Below, piece by piece: positions 17,258 through 27,344 of a stretch of 64,000 bases of DNA. The DNA is from an uncultured Burkholderiales bacterium. GTDB lineage: Bacteria; Pseudomonadota; Gammaproteobacteria; Burkholderiales; Burkholderiaceae_C. The translations under genes and the position numbers were made by a program. The notes beneath the pieces were generated by a model. The model ran no database searches and was not told the origin of the DNA. It saw nothing but the letters and a program-made list of their open reading frames with translations. The stretch spans positions 27,285 through 91,284 of the forward strand of contig CAJAYT010000101.1 of the NCBI GenBank assembly GCA_903949285.1, written 5' to 3'. How positions within the stretch are numbered: the first letter of the stretch is position 1; each line of letters opens with the position of its first letter.

Positions 17258-18502
17258 ATGTCCGATCTTTTGGAGACCCCCATGACCCGCCGAAATATCT
17301 TGCAAGCTGCTACAGCAACTGCGCTCACAATCCCTCCCGCTTTAAGAACCGCTGTATATGCTGGCGGTTCAGATAAGCCTGAGAAGGAGGAGGTCAAAAT
17401 TGGTTTCATTCCACTCACCGACTGTGCAAGCGTTGTGATGGCATCGGTACTGGGCATTGATAAAAAATACGGCGTCAAAATCGTCCCTAGCAAAGAATCT
17501 AGCTGGGCAAGCGTGCGAGACAAATTAGTCAGCGGTGAGCTTGACTTTGCGCATGCCTTGTACGGGTTGATCTACGGCGTTCATCTTGGAACGTCAGGAC
17601 CTAAAAAAGACATGGCCGTTTTAATGGGTTTGAATCAAAACGGACAAGGCATCACGCTATCAAAAAAACTAGCGGATAAAGGCGCAGTAGACGCCCCAAG
17701 CTTGGCAAAGCTAATGCAAGAAGAAAAAAGGGAATATACCTTTGCTCAAACATTTCCAACTGGTACCCACGCCATGTGGCTTTACTACTGGTTAGCTAGT
17801 GTAGGTATTAATCCCTTTAAAGATGCTAAGGTAATAACTGTGCCCCCACCGCAAATGGTTGCCAATATGCGTGTTGGTAATATGGACGGATACTGTGTGG
17901 GCGAGCCTTGGGGACACAGGGCTATAGCAGACGGCATTGGAATTACTGCAAGCACCACCCAAGATATCTGGCCCGATCATCCCGAGAAGGTACTTGGCAC
18001 TTCAGCTGAGTATGTGAAAAAATACCCCAACACAGCGCGTGCCGTTTCAGCGGCAATTTTGGAGGCTAGTAAGTGGATTGATTCTGGTCTACAAAACAAA
18101 CTCAAGATGGCCGAGACCATCGCTGATAAAGCCTACGTCAACACTAGCGTAGACGTTATCAATCAACGCATTTTGGGGCGTTATCAAAACGGTTTGGGCA
18201 AAACTTGGGATGATCCCCATTTCATGAAGTTCTATGCTGATGGAAATGTTAATTACCCCTACCTCTCTGATGGTATGTGGTTTTTAACGCAGCACAAGCG
18301 CTGGGGGTTACTCAAAGAGCACCCAGACTATCTAAAAGTGGCAAAAGAGATTAACCAACTCGATGTTTACAAAGACGCCGCTACGGCTTCTAAAACACCG
18401 ATTCCAAAAGACGTTATGCGTAGCTCCAAATTAATGGACGGCGTCGTCTGGGACGGTAAAGATCCTAAGAAATACGCTGACAGCTTTAAAGTACATGCTT
18501 AA
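17258..18502 (+). CDS. nrtA: Nitrate ABC transporter substrate-binding protein
   Basis: A NrtA/CmpA-family periplasmic binding protein for nitrate or nitrite. An N-terminal twin-arginine signal (MTRRNILQAATATALTIP) points to Tat export. The mature part shows the typical KIGFIPLTDCASVVMASVLG, ESSWASVRDKLVSGELDFAHAL (in part), FPTGTHAMWLYYWLASVGI and GYCVGEPWGHRAI segments. A strong AAGGAG site lies 8 bases before the ATG at 17258; ATG 17282, just before the Tat motif, is an alternative. It is the first gene behind the attenuated leader and is followed after 9 bases by nrtB. Length (414) is normal. Because no nasS is nearby and NasS is itself a NrtA homologue, a sensing role for this protein deserves thought, although its export signal argues against a cytoplasmic partner of NasT. 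Confidence 0.9.
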   Translation: MSDLLETPMTRRNILQAATATALTIPPALRTAVYAGGSDKPEKEEVKIGFIPLTDCASVVMASVLGIDKKYGVKIVPSKESSWASVRDKLVSGELDFAHALYGLIYGVHLGTSGPKKDMAVLMGLNQNGQGITLSKKLADKGAVDAPSLAKLMQEEKREYTFAQTFPTGTHAMWLYYWLASVGINPFKDAKVITVPPPQMVANMRVGNMDGYCVGEPWGHRAIADGIGITASTTQDIWPDHPEKVLGTSAEYVKKYPNTARAVSAAILEASKWIDSGLQNKLKMAETIADKAYVNTSVDVINQRILGRYQNGLGKTWDDPHFMKFYADGNVNYPYLSDGMWFLTQHKRWGLLKEHPDYLKVAKEINQLDVYKDAATASKTPIPKDVMRSSKLMDGVVWDGKDPKKYADSFKVHA

Positions 18503-18511
18503 GGGTTGGCA

Positions 18512-19303
18512 ATGAACGCATCCACCAAACAACGGATTACAAACTTTTTAGCGCCCATCCTTGGGTTGGTGTTGCTGGTGGGTTTGTGGTCCATCGTCTC
18601 GCTCACGAGCACCAATAATTTTCCCTCGCCTATTTCCACATTCTTACAAGCGCTGGAGATCTTCAAAGATCCTTTTTACAGTAACGGGCCAAACGATCAA
18701 GGTGTTGGATGGAATGTACTCAGCTCCCTTAGACGCGTAGCGGTAGGATTTGGTTTAGCGGCTTTGGTCGGTATTCCTATGGGTTTTGTAATTGGGCGAT
18801 TTGAATTCATGTCACGCATGTTTAATCCCCTCATTAGTTTGCTGCGTCCTGTCTCACCCCTGGCTTGGTTACCCATCGGCTTATTGGTGTTCAAGGGCGC
18901 TAATCCAGCCGCTATTTGGACCATCTTTATTTGCTCCATCTGGCCCATGATTATCAACACAGCAGTAGGAGTACAACGTGTACCCCAGGACTATATGAAT
19001 GTTGCGCGAGTGCTCAATTTATCAGAGTGGAAGGTGATGCGTGTTATCTTATTTCCTGCAGTTTTACCCTACATGCTAACGGGAGTCCGTTTAGCTGTTG
19101 GAACAGCGTGGTTGGTGATCGTAGCGGCGGAAATGCTCACTGGCGGAGTAGGAATAGGCTTTTGGGTTTGGGATGAGTGGAACAACCTTAATGTTAAGAA
19201 CATCATCATTGCCATTTTTGTCATCGGTATCGTTGGTCTTATTTTGGAGTACGCGCTGATCAAAATTGCAACTGCATTTACCTATGAGGAGGTGCAATCA
19301 TGA
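18512..19303 (+). CDS. nrtB: Nitrate ABC transporter permease
   Basis: The inner-membrane permease of the nitrate importer, with six or so hydrophobic helices (for example LAPILGLVLLVGLWSIVSL, RVAVGFGLAALVGIPMGFVIG, AIWTIFICSIWPMIINTAVG, IIIAIFVIGIVGLILEYALI). The EAA-type loop that contacts the ATPase is seen around NVARVLNLSEWKVMRVILFPAVLPYML (quoted in part across two stretches). The frame extends to a TTG at 18506, but AAGGG at 18501-18505 is ideally spaced for the ATG at 18512, so that start is chosen. Its stop overlaps the next ATG (ATGA), coupling translation with the ATPase. Confidence 0.9.
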   Translation: MNASTKQRITNFLAPILGLVLLVGLWSIVSLTSTNNFPSPISTFLQALEIFKDPFYSNGPNDQGVGWNVLSSLRRVAVGFGLAALVGIPMGFVIGRFEFMSRMFNPLISLLRPVSPLAWLPIGLLVFKGANPAAIWTIFICSIWPMIINTAVGVQRVPQDYMNVARVLNLSEWKVMRVILFPAVLPYMLTGVRLAVGTAWLVIVAAEMLTGGVGIGFWVWDEWNNLNVKNIIIAIFVIGIVGLILEYALIKIATAFTYEEVQS

Positions 19304-20133
19304 GTGATGCGATGGGTTCCAAATATTTACAAATTCAAAACGTAGCTCAGACTTTTAAAACAGCAAAGGGGGACTTCCCCGCCTTGCGCGAAATTAATTT
19401 AAACGTAGCAAAGGGTGAATTTGTCTCACTGATAGGTCACTCCGGATGCGGGAAATCTACCTTACTCAATTTAATCGCAGGTCTGAACATGCCTACACAA
19501 GGCACTTTAATCTGTGCTAACCGAGAGATAGCGGGACCCGGTCCAGAGCGCGCAGTTGTCTTTCAAAATCATTCGCTCTTGCCTTGGCTGACCTGTTTTG
19601 AAAACGTCTACCTCGGTGTTGAACGCGTGTTTGGTCACAGCAGCGTCGTTGATCGACGCGTCAAAGAGAGCAAGCCCGAGCTGGTGGATAGAACAAATGC
19701 TGCTCTTGAGATGGTAGGTCTCAGTCACGCTGCACAAAAACGTCCCGGCGAAATATCGGGCGGCATGAAGCAACGCGTGGGAATAGCACGCGCACTTGCC
19801 ATGCAACCACAGGTTCTTTTGATGGATGAACCCTTTGGTGCACTTGACGCACTCACCAGGGCAAAACTGCAAGACGAATTGCTTGCTATTGTTGCTAATA
19901 CCAAAAGCACTGTGGTGATGGTGACTCACGACGTTGATGAAGCTGTTCTTTTATCGGACAAGATAGTCATGATGACCAATGGTCCTGCTGCAACGATTGG
20001 TGAGGTGCTAGGGATCAATTTACCAAGACCACGCTCACGCATCAGCTTAGCTGACAACACTGACTACCTTGGCTACCGCAAGGCGGTTATCAATTTCTTG
20101 TATGCGCGTCAAGCGCATGTGGAGAAAACATGA
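19300..20133 (+). CDS. nrtC: Nitrate ABC transporter ATP-binding protein
   Basis: The cytoplasmic ATPase of the nitrate importer (named nrtC or nrtD in different systems). Walker A is GHSGCGKSTLLNL near residue 47, the ABC signature SGGMKQRVGIARAL near residue 150, Walker B VLLMDEPFGALD follows, and the H-loop is MVTHDVDEAVLLSD. At 277 residues it is a single-domain ATPase without the NrtA-like regulatory extension found in cyanobacterial NrtC, so it structurally matches NrtD. It overlaps nrtB and nirB by 4 bases each. Confidence 0.9.
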   Translation: MSDAMGSKYLQIQNVAQTFKTAKGDFPALREINLNVAKGEFVSLIGHSGCGKSTLLNLIAGLNMPTQGTLICANREIAGPGPERAVVFQNHSLLPWLTCFENVYLGVERVFGHSSVVDRRVKESKPELVDRTNAALEMVGLSHAAQKRPGEISGGMKQRVGIARALAMQPQVLLMDEPFGALDALTRAKLQDELLAIVANTKSTVVMVTHDVDEAVLLSDKIVMMTNGPAATIGEVLGINLPRPRSRISLADNTDYLGYRKAVINFLYARQAHVEKT

Positions 20134-22580
20134 ATAAATTGAAACTCGTAATGGTTGGTAATGGAATGGCTGGTGTACGTGCACTAGAAGAGCTCATTAA
20201 ACTCACACCAGATCTTTATGAGATCACAGTGTTTGGTCAAGAGCCGCATCCCAATTACAACCGGATCTTACTATCCCCTGTACTCGCGGGAGAGCAAAAG
20301 ATTGAAGAAATCATACTGAACTCGTACGAATGGTACGCAGACAACAAGATCACCTTGCACACAGGCTGGAGCGTGACCCAGGTTGACCGAGTAAGGCGCG
20401 TTGTTTATGCAGAAAACAAATCGGGCGAGCAGCGCACTGCTTCATACGACCGACTTATATTGGCAACGGGGTCTAACCCCTTCATGCTCCCCATTGCCGG
20501 TAGTGACTTAGACGGAGTACTCGCTTACAGAGATATTGCAGACACACAGGCAATGATTGATGCATCACAGAAGTACAAAAATGCTGTTGTGATCGGTGGG
20601 GGGTTACTTGGACTAGAAGCAGCCAACGGACTCATGAAACGCGGCATGTCAGTCACAGTAGTGCACGTAGCCGAATGGCTGATGGAGAGACAACTTGATA
20701 AAACAGCGGGCAAATTACTCCAACAGTCCTTAGAAGCAAGAGGCATGCATTTTCGTATAGGCGCACAAACACAGTCGCTCCAAGGCGATGCAAACGGGCG
20801 TGTAAAGCAAGTGGTTTTTAAAGACGGTACGCACGCGCTAGCTGAACTCGTTGTCATGGCCGTTGGTATTCGCCCTAACTCCGCCTTGGCCGAGAAAATG
20901 CGTTTGCACTGCGACAAAGGGATTGTTGTAACGGACACCCTTCAAACCGTCACTGATGCGCGGATATATGCTGTTGGTGAGTGCGCAGCACACAGAGGCA
21001 TTGCTTACGGATTGGTTGCACCCCTTTTTGAGCAAGCAAAGGTATTAGCAAACCACTTGGCTGAGTACGGAATTGGACGTTATACAGGTTCATTGACCTC
21101 AACCAAGCTCAAAGTAACAGGCATCGATTTATTCAGTGCTGGTGACTTTATGGGTAGTTCCGACGGCTCTACTGAAGAGATCATACTGAGCGACCCGCAC
21201 GAAGGAATTTATAAAAAACTAGTGATTCGCAATGATCAACTTGTAGGTGCTTGTCTGTACGGCGACACTGTTGACGGGAGCTGGTATTTCAAACTCCTAC
21301 GCGAGGCACGAAGTGTGAGCGATATCCGCGAAAAACTGATGTTTGGTGAGTCAAACATTGGGGACGTTGGTCACGAAGGACACAGTAAAGCGGCCAGCAT
21401 GCCCGATGAGGCTGAGGTCTGTGGTTGCAACGGTGTAAACAAGGGAACAATTTGCAAAGCAATCAAGGAAAAGGGCTTATTTACGCTTGATGAGGTTAGA
21501 AAACACACCAAAGCCAGTGCTTCATGTGGCTCTTGCACTGGGTTAGTAGAGCAGATCTTAATGTTCACAGCTGGTGGGGACTACTCAGCAACACCCAAGC
21601 TCAAGCCAATTTGTGGCTGCACAGACAGCAGTCACCAAGACGCACGGGAGGCCATTCGAGAACAAAAACTCTTAACCAATGAAGCAGTGTTTAAGGCCTT
21701 AAACTGGCGCCACCCAACGGGTTGTGCAACCTGCCGTCCAGCAATTAACTATTACCGGTTAAGCACTTGGCCAAAGCTTGCAAAAGACGATCCCCAAAGT
21801 CGCTTCATTAACGAGCGCAGTCACGCCAATATTCAAAAGGACGGAACTTACAGCGTTATCCCTCGGATGTGGGGGGGCGAGACAACAGCAGACGAACTGC
21901 GCCGAATTGCTGATGTGGTTGATAAATACAAGATACCAACCGTAAAAGTAACGGGGGGGCAACGTATTGATTTATTAGGCGTTAAAAAAGAAGATTTGGT
22001 CAACGTCTGGAAAGACATCGGCATGCCATCGGGTCACGCTTATGCAAAAGCGCTTAGAACAGTGAAGACCTGCGTTGGGAGTGAATGGTGTCGCATGGGT
22101 ACACAAGACAGTACGAGCATGGGCAAGGAGTTGGAGCGTTCGATGTGGCGCATGTACGCGCCTCATAAAGTAAAGTTCGCAGTCTCCGGATGTCCTCGTA
22201 ACTGCGCTGAAGCCGGTATCAAAGATGTTGGCATCATCGGTGTTGAAAGCGGCTGGGAGATGTACATTGGGGGTAACGGGGGCATTAAAACCGAAGTGGC
22301 TCAGTTTTTCACAAAGCTTAAAACGCCCGAACAAGTCCTTGAGTACACCGGAGCCTTTATGCAACTCTACCGCGAAGAGGGTTGGTACTTAGAGCGAACT
22401 GTACACTATGTCAACCGCGTCGGATTGGACTATGTCAAGAAGAAAATCTTGGATGATGACGCGGGTCGTAAAGCATTGTGGGCGCGCTTGCAAAACGCGC
22501 TAGAGGGTGAGCCTGATCCGTGGTTTGAATTTGACAAGGCGCAGGTCGACACACGTCAATTTGAGGCGATCAGTGTTTAA
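20130..22580 (+). CDS. nirB: Assimilatory nitrite reductase large subunit
   Basis: NAD(P)H-dependent nitrite reductase, which reduces nitrite to ammonium with six electrons. An N-terminal FAD/NAD-binding half (VMVGNGMAGVRALEEL; VVIGGGLLGLEAANGL; AVGIRPNSALAEKM) is followed by two BFD-like [2Fe-2S] segments (CGCNGVNKGTICKAIKEKG with CGSC, then CGCTDSSHQ with CATC). The C-terminal sulfite/nitrite reductase domain has the cysteine set for the coupled [4Fe-4S]-siroheme centre, C648-x5-C654 and C688-x3-C692 (CVGSEWC and CPRNC). At 816 residues it is of normal size. It sits between nitrate transport and nirD, so it is assimilatory. Siroheme is presumably supplied with help from the methyltransferase at the operon end. 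Confidence 0.94.
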   Translation: MNKLKLVMVGNGMAGVRALEELIKLTPDLYEITVFGQEPHPNYNRILLSPVLAGEQKIEEIILNSYEWYADNKITLHTGWSVTQVDRVRRVVYAENKSGEQRTASYDRLILATGSNPFMLPIAGSDLDGVLAYRDIADTQAMIDASQKYKNAVVIGGGLLGLEAANGLMKRGMSVTVVHVAEWLMERQLDKTAGKLLQQSLEARGMHFRIGAQTQSLQGDANGRVKQVVFKDGTHALAELVVMAVGIRPNSALAEKMRLHCDKGIVVTDTLQTVTDARIYAVGECAAHRGIAYGLVAPLFEQAKVLANHLAEYGIGRYTGSLTSTKLKVTGIDLFSAGDFMGSSDGSTEEIILSDPHEGIYKKLVIRNDQLVGACLYGDTVDGSWYFKLLREARSVSDIREKLMFGESNIGDVGHEGHSKAASMPDEAEVCGCNGVNKGTICKAIKEKGLFTLDEVRKHTKASASCGSCTGLVEQILMFTAGGDYSATPKLKPICGCTDSSHQDAREAIREQKLLTNEAVFKALNWRHPTGCATCRPAINYYRLSTWPKLAKDDPQSRFINERSHANIQKDGTYSVIPRMWGGETTADELRRIADVVDKYKIPTVKVTGGQRIDLLGVKKEDLVNVWKDIGMPSGHAYAKALRTVKTCVGSEWCRMGTQDSTSMGKELERSMWRMYAPHKVKFAVSGCPRNCAEAGIKDVGIIGVESGWEMYIGGNGGIKTEVAQFFTKLKTPEQVLEYTGAFMQLYREEGWYLERTVHYVNRVGLDYVKKKILDDDAGRKALWARLQNALEGEPDPWFEFDKAQVDTRQFEAISV

Positions 22581-22667
22581 CTCTTCTGGAGATCAATCAC
22601 TTGAAGTAATGCGCACTCTTGGATATGACTGCTAACTACCTAACATTTATCACTCTCGGAAAACATC

Positions 22668-23006
22668 ATGGCTGAATGGAAAACAATTTGCAAAGTTGAT
22701 GATATCCCTGTCTTGGGTGCTCGTAGAGTCCGAAGAGACAAAGGTTGTGAAGTAGCGGTTTTTCGCACAGCTGAGGACAAGGTCTTCGCCCTCTTGGACC
22801 GTTGCCCTCACAAAGGTGGACCTTTAAGCCAAGGGATAGTTTACGGTGAGAGTGTTGCGTGCCCTTTGCACAATTGGCAAATTGAGCTGACAAGCGGATG
22901 CGCTAAAGCACCTGACGTGGGTTGTGCGCAGAGCTTTGCTGTTAGCGTTACAGACGGTCAAGTCGCCTTAGATATGCACGAGCTTCAAACGCTTGCGCTT
23001 GATTGA
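22668..23006 (+). CDS. nirD: Nitrite reductase small subunit, Rieske type
   Basis: A 112-residue Rieske-like [2Fe-2S] protein that partners NirB. The cluster ligands are all present: C46-P-H48 in LDRCPHKGGPLSQG and C65-x2-H68 in ACPLHNWQIEL. Some enterobacterial NirD proteins lack these ligands, so this one probably binds a cluster. It follows nirB after an 87-base gap in which I see no hairpin or promoter. Its TGA overlaps a TTG that could start nasA. Confidence 0.92.
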   Translation: MAEWKTICKVDDIPVLGARRVRRDKGCEVAVFRTAEDKVFALLDRCPHKGGPLSQGIVYGESVACPLHNWQIELTSGCAKAPDVGCAQSFAVSVTDGQVALDMHELQTLALD

Positions 23007-25945
23007 GCGGAAAACCTGAGTTTGCTGTAAATTCACCTAACATAAAGCTTCATGCAATAACTTATGGACAAGTCATGAAAGAAACCCGTTCTACTTGCCC
23101 TTACTGCGGCGTGGGATGCGGTGTCATCATTGAATCAAAGGATAACCAGATCACAGGCGTGCGAGGAGATCCGTCCCATCCTGCTAATTTTGGTCGTTTG
23201 TGCAGCAAAGGTGCGTCACTACACCTGAGTGCGAGTGCACCCCTAACCCTTCACACTCGCCTACTCCAACCCATGAGAAGGCTCACTCGAGGTGCAAAGG
23301 TCGAGCCTTTAGGCTGGGATAGCGCGATGGAATTGGCAAGCAAAACTATAGCAAGCATTGTCGCTAGACACGGAAGTGATGCACTGGGCTTTTACGTATC
23401 CGGACAATTACTGACAGAGGAGTATTACGTCTTTAATAAGTTGGTGAAAGGCTTATTAGGAACCAACAATATTGACACTAACTCAAGACTGTGTATGAGC
23501 AGCGCAGTAGCTGGCTACAAACTCACTCTGGGCGCTGACGCACCTCCCGCGTGCTATGAAGACTTGATGCACGCTGACTGTTTATTTATCGCAGGCAGTA
23601 ACGCCGCGTATGCACATCCCGTTTTGTTCAGACGAATCGAGGATGCACGCGTAAAAAATCCAAATTTAAAAATAATCGTAGTCGATCCACGTTTCACCGA
23701 TACCGCAAGCAATGCTGACTTGCATTTAGCCATACAACCCGGCACTGATGTAGTGCTTTTTCACGGGATGCTTTACTTGATGCTATCTGAGGGTTGGATC
23801 AACCAGGAGTACATCCAAGCTTATACTGAGGGGTTTGAGAAGCTTCAAGCCTTAGTTAAAGACTATACGCCTGAATTGGTCAGTGCTGTGTGCGCGATTC
23901 CGTTTGAACAGCTCCATCAAGCAACCAGGTGGTTTGTTGGTTTGGGTGCGCGCGGACAAGAGAGTCAAGACGTACAAAGCCACCACGGACACTCCACTTT
24001 GAGCCTTTACTGTCAAGGCTTGAACCAATCAAGCAGTGGCACTGCAAAGAATGCAGCACTCATTAATCTACACCTTGCAACAGGACAAATTGGTAAACCT
24101 GGCGCTGGTCCCTTCTCTCTTACTGGTCAACCCAACGCAATGGGGGGAAGAGAGGTGGGAGGACTTGCCAACTTACTCAGCGCTCACCGCGACTTGAGCA
24201 GGGCTGAGCACAGACAAGAGGTAGCAACGCTTTGGGGCATTGGGGATGTCCCAGCCAAGCCCGGAAAAACAGCCATTGAAATGTTTGAAGCTGCTGCGGA
24301 CGGGGAGATCAAAATGCTTTGGATTGCTTGCACCAATCCCGCTCAATCCATGCCCAACCAATCCACCGTTCGCAAAGCGTTAGAGCGGGCTGAATTTGTA
24401 GTGGTTCAAGAGGCATTTGCAAACTCAGAGACCTGTCACTTTGCTGATCTTTTGTTGCCCGCAACGAGCTGGGGCGAAAAAGAAGGAACCGTCACCAATA
24501 GCGAGCGCAGAATTACCCGGGTCAGAGCGGCTGTACAGGGACCGGGCGAGGCGCGCCAAGATTGGCAAATTGCTGTTGACCTAGCTAAGCGCTTATTGCA
24601 AGAGCCCTTAATTGCAAAGGAGAAGACAGGATTACACATGGATTACAAATCTGTTGAGGAGATTTGGTTAGAGCATAGAGAATCAACGAGGGGACGGGAC
24701 TTAGACATCACAGGCCTTAGCTACGCTCATTTGGAGAACACGCCGGAGCAGTGGCCCATGCCCAGTGGGGCAAGCATGGGGCGGGCTCGACTTTATGAAG
24801 ACGGTTTATTCCCAACTGAGAGTGGAAGAGCAAAATTCTCTGCATTGCCTTATGTACCAACTGCAGAAGTTCGAGAATCGCGTTTCCCCTTTTCCCTCAA
24901 TACCGGTCGACTGCGGGATCAGTGGCACGGTATGACACGCACGGGTTTGGTTGGGAAACTCTTTGGACATGTGCCTGAGCCTGTTGTTCAACTCAGTCCT
25001 CAGGATATGTCGCGTTTGAAATTGATTGATGGTGACTTGGTTCACGTGACCAGCAAGCGAGGATCAATTGTCATCCCCGCCCAAGCAAGCGCAGATCAAG
25101 GCGCCAACCAAGCCTTTATCGCTATGCATTGGGGAGCGTCTTATTTGAGCGGGCGAGATCATCAAAACAAACCGCTTGCAGGTATTAATGCATTGACAAC
25201 CTCTGCATACTGCCCCACCTCCAAACAGCCAGAGCTCAAACACGCCGCTGTAAAAGTGCTTAAAGCAGAGTTACCTTGGACACTTTTGGCATTGGCTTGG
25301 GTTCCTGAACACACAGCCCAAACTATCCTTCATCGCCTACGCTGTCTTATGGCTCAATTTGAATTCTCTAGTTGTGTTCCCTTTAGTGACACACCCTTAG
25401 AAGGCGTCCCTCGAAGTGGCGTACTCATGAGAGCGGCTTGCAGTCAAGCACCGGATATGGAAAAAGTCTTAGAGATTGAGAAAATCATACTCTCCGACAA
25501 CGCAGATACGCTACGCTACATGGATGCAAAGCAAAGTCAGTTACGCGTAATGCGTTTACTAAGAGTCAAATCAGATCAAGCGAGCTCAACTCAACCAGAG
25601 CACAAACCAGATTCAACCTTAGACGCTTTTATTATTGCCGGTGATACCTCCGCGGAGAGTTGGCTAAAGACGTTACTTCAAAACAAACTCTCTACTGCAG
25701 CTTACGGAAGACGTTTGCTGATGACGGGTAATAAACCCCCTGTCGCTCTGGTGGATGTCGGGAATACGGTTTGCAGTTGTTTGGGCGTTAAAGATTCTTT
25801 AATTCAAGCTTACCTTCAAACGTGCAGTGGTGACGCTGCACAGCGCTTAAGCGCTCTACAAAGTGCACTCAAATGCGGAACACAGTGTGGGTCTTGCGTC
25901 CCAGAGCTTCGCCGTATGATTGAACCCACACTAAGCCCTGCATGA
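23003..25945 (+). CDS. nasA: Assimilatory nitrate reductase catalytic subunit
   Basis: A molybdenum bis-MGD enzyme that reduces nitrate to nitrite in the cytoplasm. The N-terminal [4Fe-4S] site is STCPYCGVGCGV followed by GRLCSKG; the molybdenum-ligand cysteine is in NTNSRLCMSSAVAGYK; bis-MGD-binding stretches include GQPNAMGGREVGG and ACTNPAQSMPNQ. The C-terminal 200 residues are divergent and end in a BFD-type [2Fe-2S] domain (CSCLGVKDSLIQAYL and CGTQCGSCVPELRR), typical of NasA forms that take electrons from a reductase partner. TTG 23003 overlaps the nirD stop; ATG 23075, just before KETRSTCPYC, is the better domain start and gives 956 residues. The choice is uncertain. Confidence 0.92.
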   Translation: MSGKPEFAVNSPNIKLHAITYGQVMKETRSTCPYCGVGCGVIIESKDNQITGVRGDPSHPANFGRLCSKGASLHLSASAPLTLHTRLLQPMRRLTRGAKVEPLGWDSAMELASKTIASIVARHGSDALGFYVSGQLLTEEYYVFNKLVKGLLGTNNIDTNSRLCMSSAVAGYKLTLGADAPPACYEDLMHADCLFIAGSNAAYAHPVLFRRIEDARVKNPNLKIIVVDPRFTDTASNADLHLAIQPGTDVVLFHGMLYLMLSEGWINQEYIQAYTEGFEKLQALVKDYTPELVSAVCAIPFEQLHQATRWFVGLGARGQESQDVQSHHGHSTLSLYCQGLNQSSSGTAKNAALINLHLATGQIGKPGAGPFSLTGQPNAMGGREVGGLANLLSAHRDLSRAEHRQEVATLWGIGDVPAKPGKTAIEMFEAAADGEIKMLWIACTNPAQSMPNQSTVRKALERAEFVVVQEAFANSETCHFADLLLPATSWGEKEGTVTNSERRITRVRAAVQGPGEARQDWQIAVDLAKRLLQEPLIAKEKTGLHMDYKSVEEIWLEHRESTRGRDLDITGLSYAHLENTPEQWPMPSGASMGRARLYEDGLFPTESGRAKFSALPYVPTAEVRESRFPFSLNTGRLRDQWHGMTRTGLVGKLFGHVPEPVVQLSPQDMSRLKLIDGDLVHVTSKRGSIVIPAQASADQGANQAFIAMHWGASYLSGRDHQNKPLAGINALTTSAYCPTSKQPELKHAAVKVLKAELPWTLLALAWVPEHTAQTILHRLRCLMAQFEFSSCVPFSDTPLEGVPRSGVLMRAACSQAPDMEKVLEIEKIILSDNADTLRYMDAKQSQLRVMRLLRVKSDQASSTQPEHKPDSTLDAFIIAGDTSAESWLKTLLQNKLSTAAYGRRLLMTGNKPPVALVDVGNTVCSCLGVKDSLIQAYLQTCSGDAAQRLSALQSALKCGTQCGSCVPELRRMIEPTLSPA

Positions 25946-26745
25946 AGTTCAAACCGCACGTCACTCTCGTCGGAGCAGGTCCCGGAGACCCAGAGCTACT
26001 CACCATCAAGGCAGTAAAGGCTATTCAAGCGGCAAGTGTTTTATTGGTGGATGATTTGGTCAGTGATGAAATTACGGCCTACGCCTCTCCTCTTGCTCGC
26101 GTGATACGCGTGGGTAAACGCGGCGGTTGTAAATCCACTCCACAAATTTTTATCGAAAAGTTAATGATTCAAGAAGCTTTGGCCGGTGAACGGGTCGTTC
26201 GTCTGAAGGGAGGCGATCCTTTTATCTTCGGTCGTGGTGGTGAGGAGGTGGAACACTTGCAATCGCAGGGAATTGGTGTGACCATCATCAACGGAATCAC
26301 AGCAGGTCTTGCCGGTATTACCTCCCTAGGTGTACCCCTGACTCACCGCTTGCATGCTCAGGGCGTACTCTTTGTGACGGGTCATGCTAAAGAAGGAGTA
26401 GAGGATGCAATCGACTGGTGCGAGATAGCCCGAGTCGCAGCCAAAGCTAAACTGACGATTGTGATTTATATGGGGGTGAGTGAAGTCGAAAATTTAGAGA
26501 GAGCGCTCTTAATTGGTCTCAATCCTGACACACCAGTTGCTTTGATACAAAACGTGAGTTTGCCAATACAAAGACAAGCACTGTGTACGGTTAAGAATTT
26601 GACGCATACCCTGCGTAGCAATGAGCTGTCTAGTCCGTGTGTTATCGTTGTAGGCAATGTGCTTTTGGGCTTTTTGCAACTTGAGCAACAAAAAATGCAT
26701 CAACTAAAAATGCAGCCACTCAAAACGAAACAGCTTATTTACTAA
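25942..26745 (+). CDS. cobA: Uroporphyrinogen-III C-methyltransferase (siroheme synthesis)
   Basis: An S-adenosylmethionine-dependent methyltransferase that converts uroporphyrinogen III to precorrin-2, the first step to siroheme. Family motifs are TLVGAGPGDPELLTIKAVKA near the start, LLVDDLVS, VVRLKGGDPFIFGRGGEE and TSLGVPLTHR. It lacks the dehydrogenase/ferrochelatase part of CysG, so the later steps need other genes. The ATG overlaps the nasA stop by 4 bases, and placement at the operon end fits the siroheme need of NirB. The final 20 residues are a Gln/Lys-rich tail (repeating KMQ-like units) without a known role. No convincing terminator follows. Confidence 0.92.
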   Translation: MKFKPHVTLVGAGPGDPELLTIKAVKAIQAASVLLVDDLVSDEITAYASPLARVIRVGKRGGCKSTPQIFIEKLMIQEALAGERVVRLKGGDPFIFGRGGEEVEHLQSQGIGVTIINGITAGLAGITSLGVPLTHRLHAQGVLFVTGHAKEGVEDAIDWCEIARVAAKAKLTIVIYMGVSEVENLERALLIGLNPDTPVALIQNVSLPIQRQALCTVKNLTHTLRSNELSSPCVIVVGNVLLGFLQLEQQKMHQLKMQPLKTKQLIY

Positions 26746-26814
26746 GTAAAACTAAAGCAGGGGTATTAAACGTTTGGATTTGACTCACAATGAGATGCTT
26801 TATTTAAAGTCTAC

Positions 26815-27318
26815 TCACTCCCCTGATCGTCTTACCCGCAGCAACTCATCAAGCAATAGACAAATCGCGCCTAGCGTAATTGCGCTATCGGCTAAATTAA
26901 AAGCAGGGAAATGCCATGATTGCCAATAAAAATCTAAGAAATCAATAACATACCCATACATCAAGCGGTCCAAAACGTTTCCCAGCGCTCCGCCTAAGAT
27001 GCAAGCTAGTGCAAAACCAAATAATTTTTGATTGGCATTCGACTTTAGCAAGGCAGTAATGAATACCGCGGCCACCAATCCTATTGCCGTAAAGAGCCAG
27101 CGTTGCCAACCGCCCTCAGAGGCCATAAAAGAGAAAGCCGCTCCGGTGTTGTGTACTCTCACAACATTAAAAAATCCAGTAAGTACCCCTTTTGATTCGC
27201 CCAGGTAGAACTCACTCAAAATAAGCGCTTTGGTGGCCTGATCTGCCGTTAACACAACTGCGGCGATCAAGAGCCAAAGGATAAATTTCGCACGAGATGA
27301 GATTCGATTAAAAGCCAT
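26815..27318 (-). CDS. lspA: Lipoprotein signal peptidase (SPase II)
   Basis: The inner-membrane aspartic protease that removes signal peptides from prolipoproteins. Four hydrophobic helices are visible, and the two catalytic aspartates are D117 in [10 protein letters not shown] and D144 in FNLADSAI. Other conserved spots are DQATK near the N-terminus and VHNTGAAFS. Length (167) is typical. It lies 26 bases behind ileS in the common ribF-ileS-lspA order. Confidence 0.96.
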   Translation of the reverse strand: MAFNRISSRAKFILWLLIAAVVLTADQATKALILSEFYLGESKGVLTGFFNVVRVHNTGAAFSFMASEGGWQRWLFTAIGLVAAVFITALLKSNANQKLFGFALACILGGALGNVLDRLMYGYVIDFLDFYWQSWHFPAFNLADSAITLGAICLLLDELLRVRRSGE

Positions 27319-27344
27319 AAAGCAAATCCGTTATTATTGATTTT

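Noticed and set aside
26753..26802. Terminator between cobA and lspA (TAAAGCA/TGCTTTA)
   Set aside because: The 7-bp AT-rich arms are separated by about 36 bases and have no proper T-tract, so the hairpin would be too weak.
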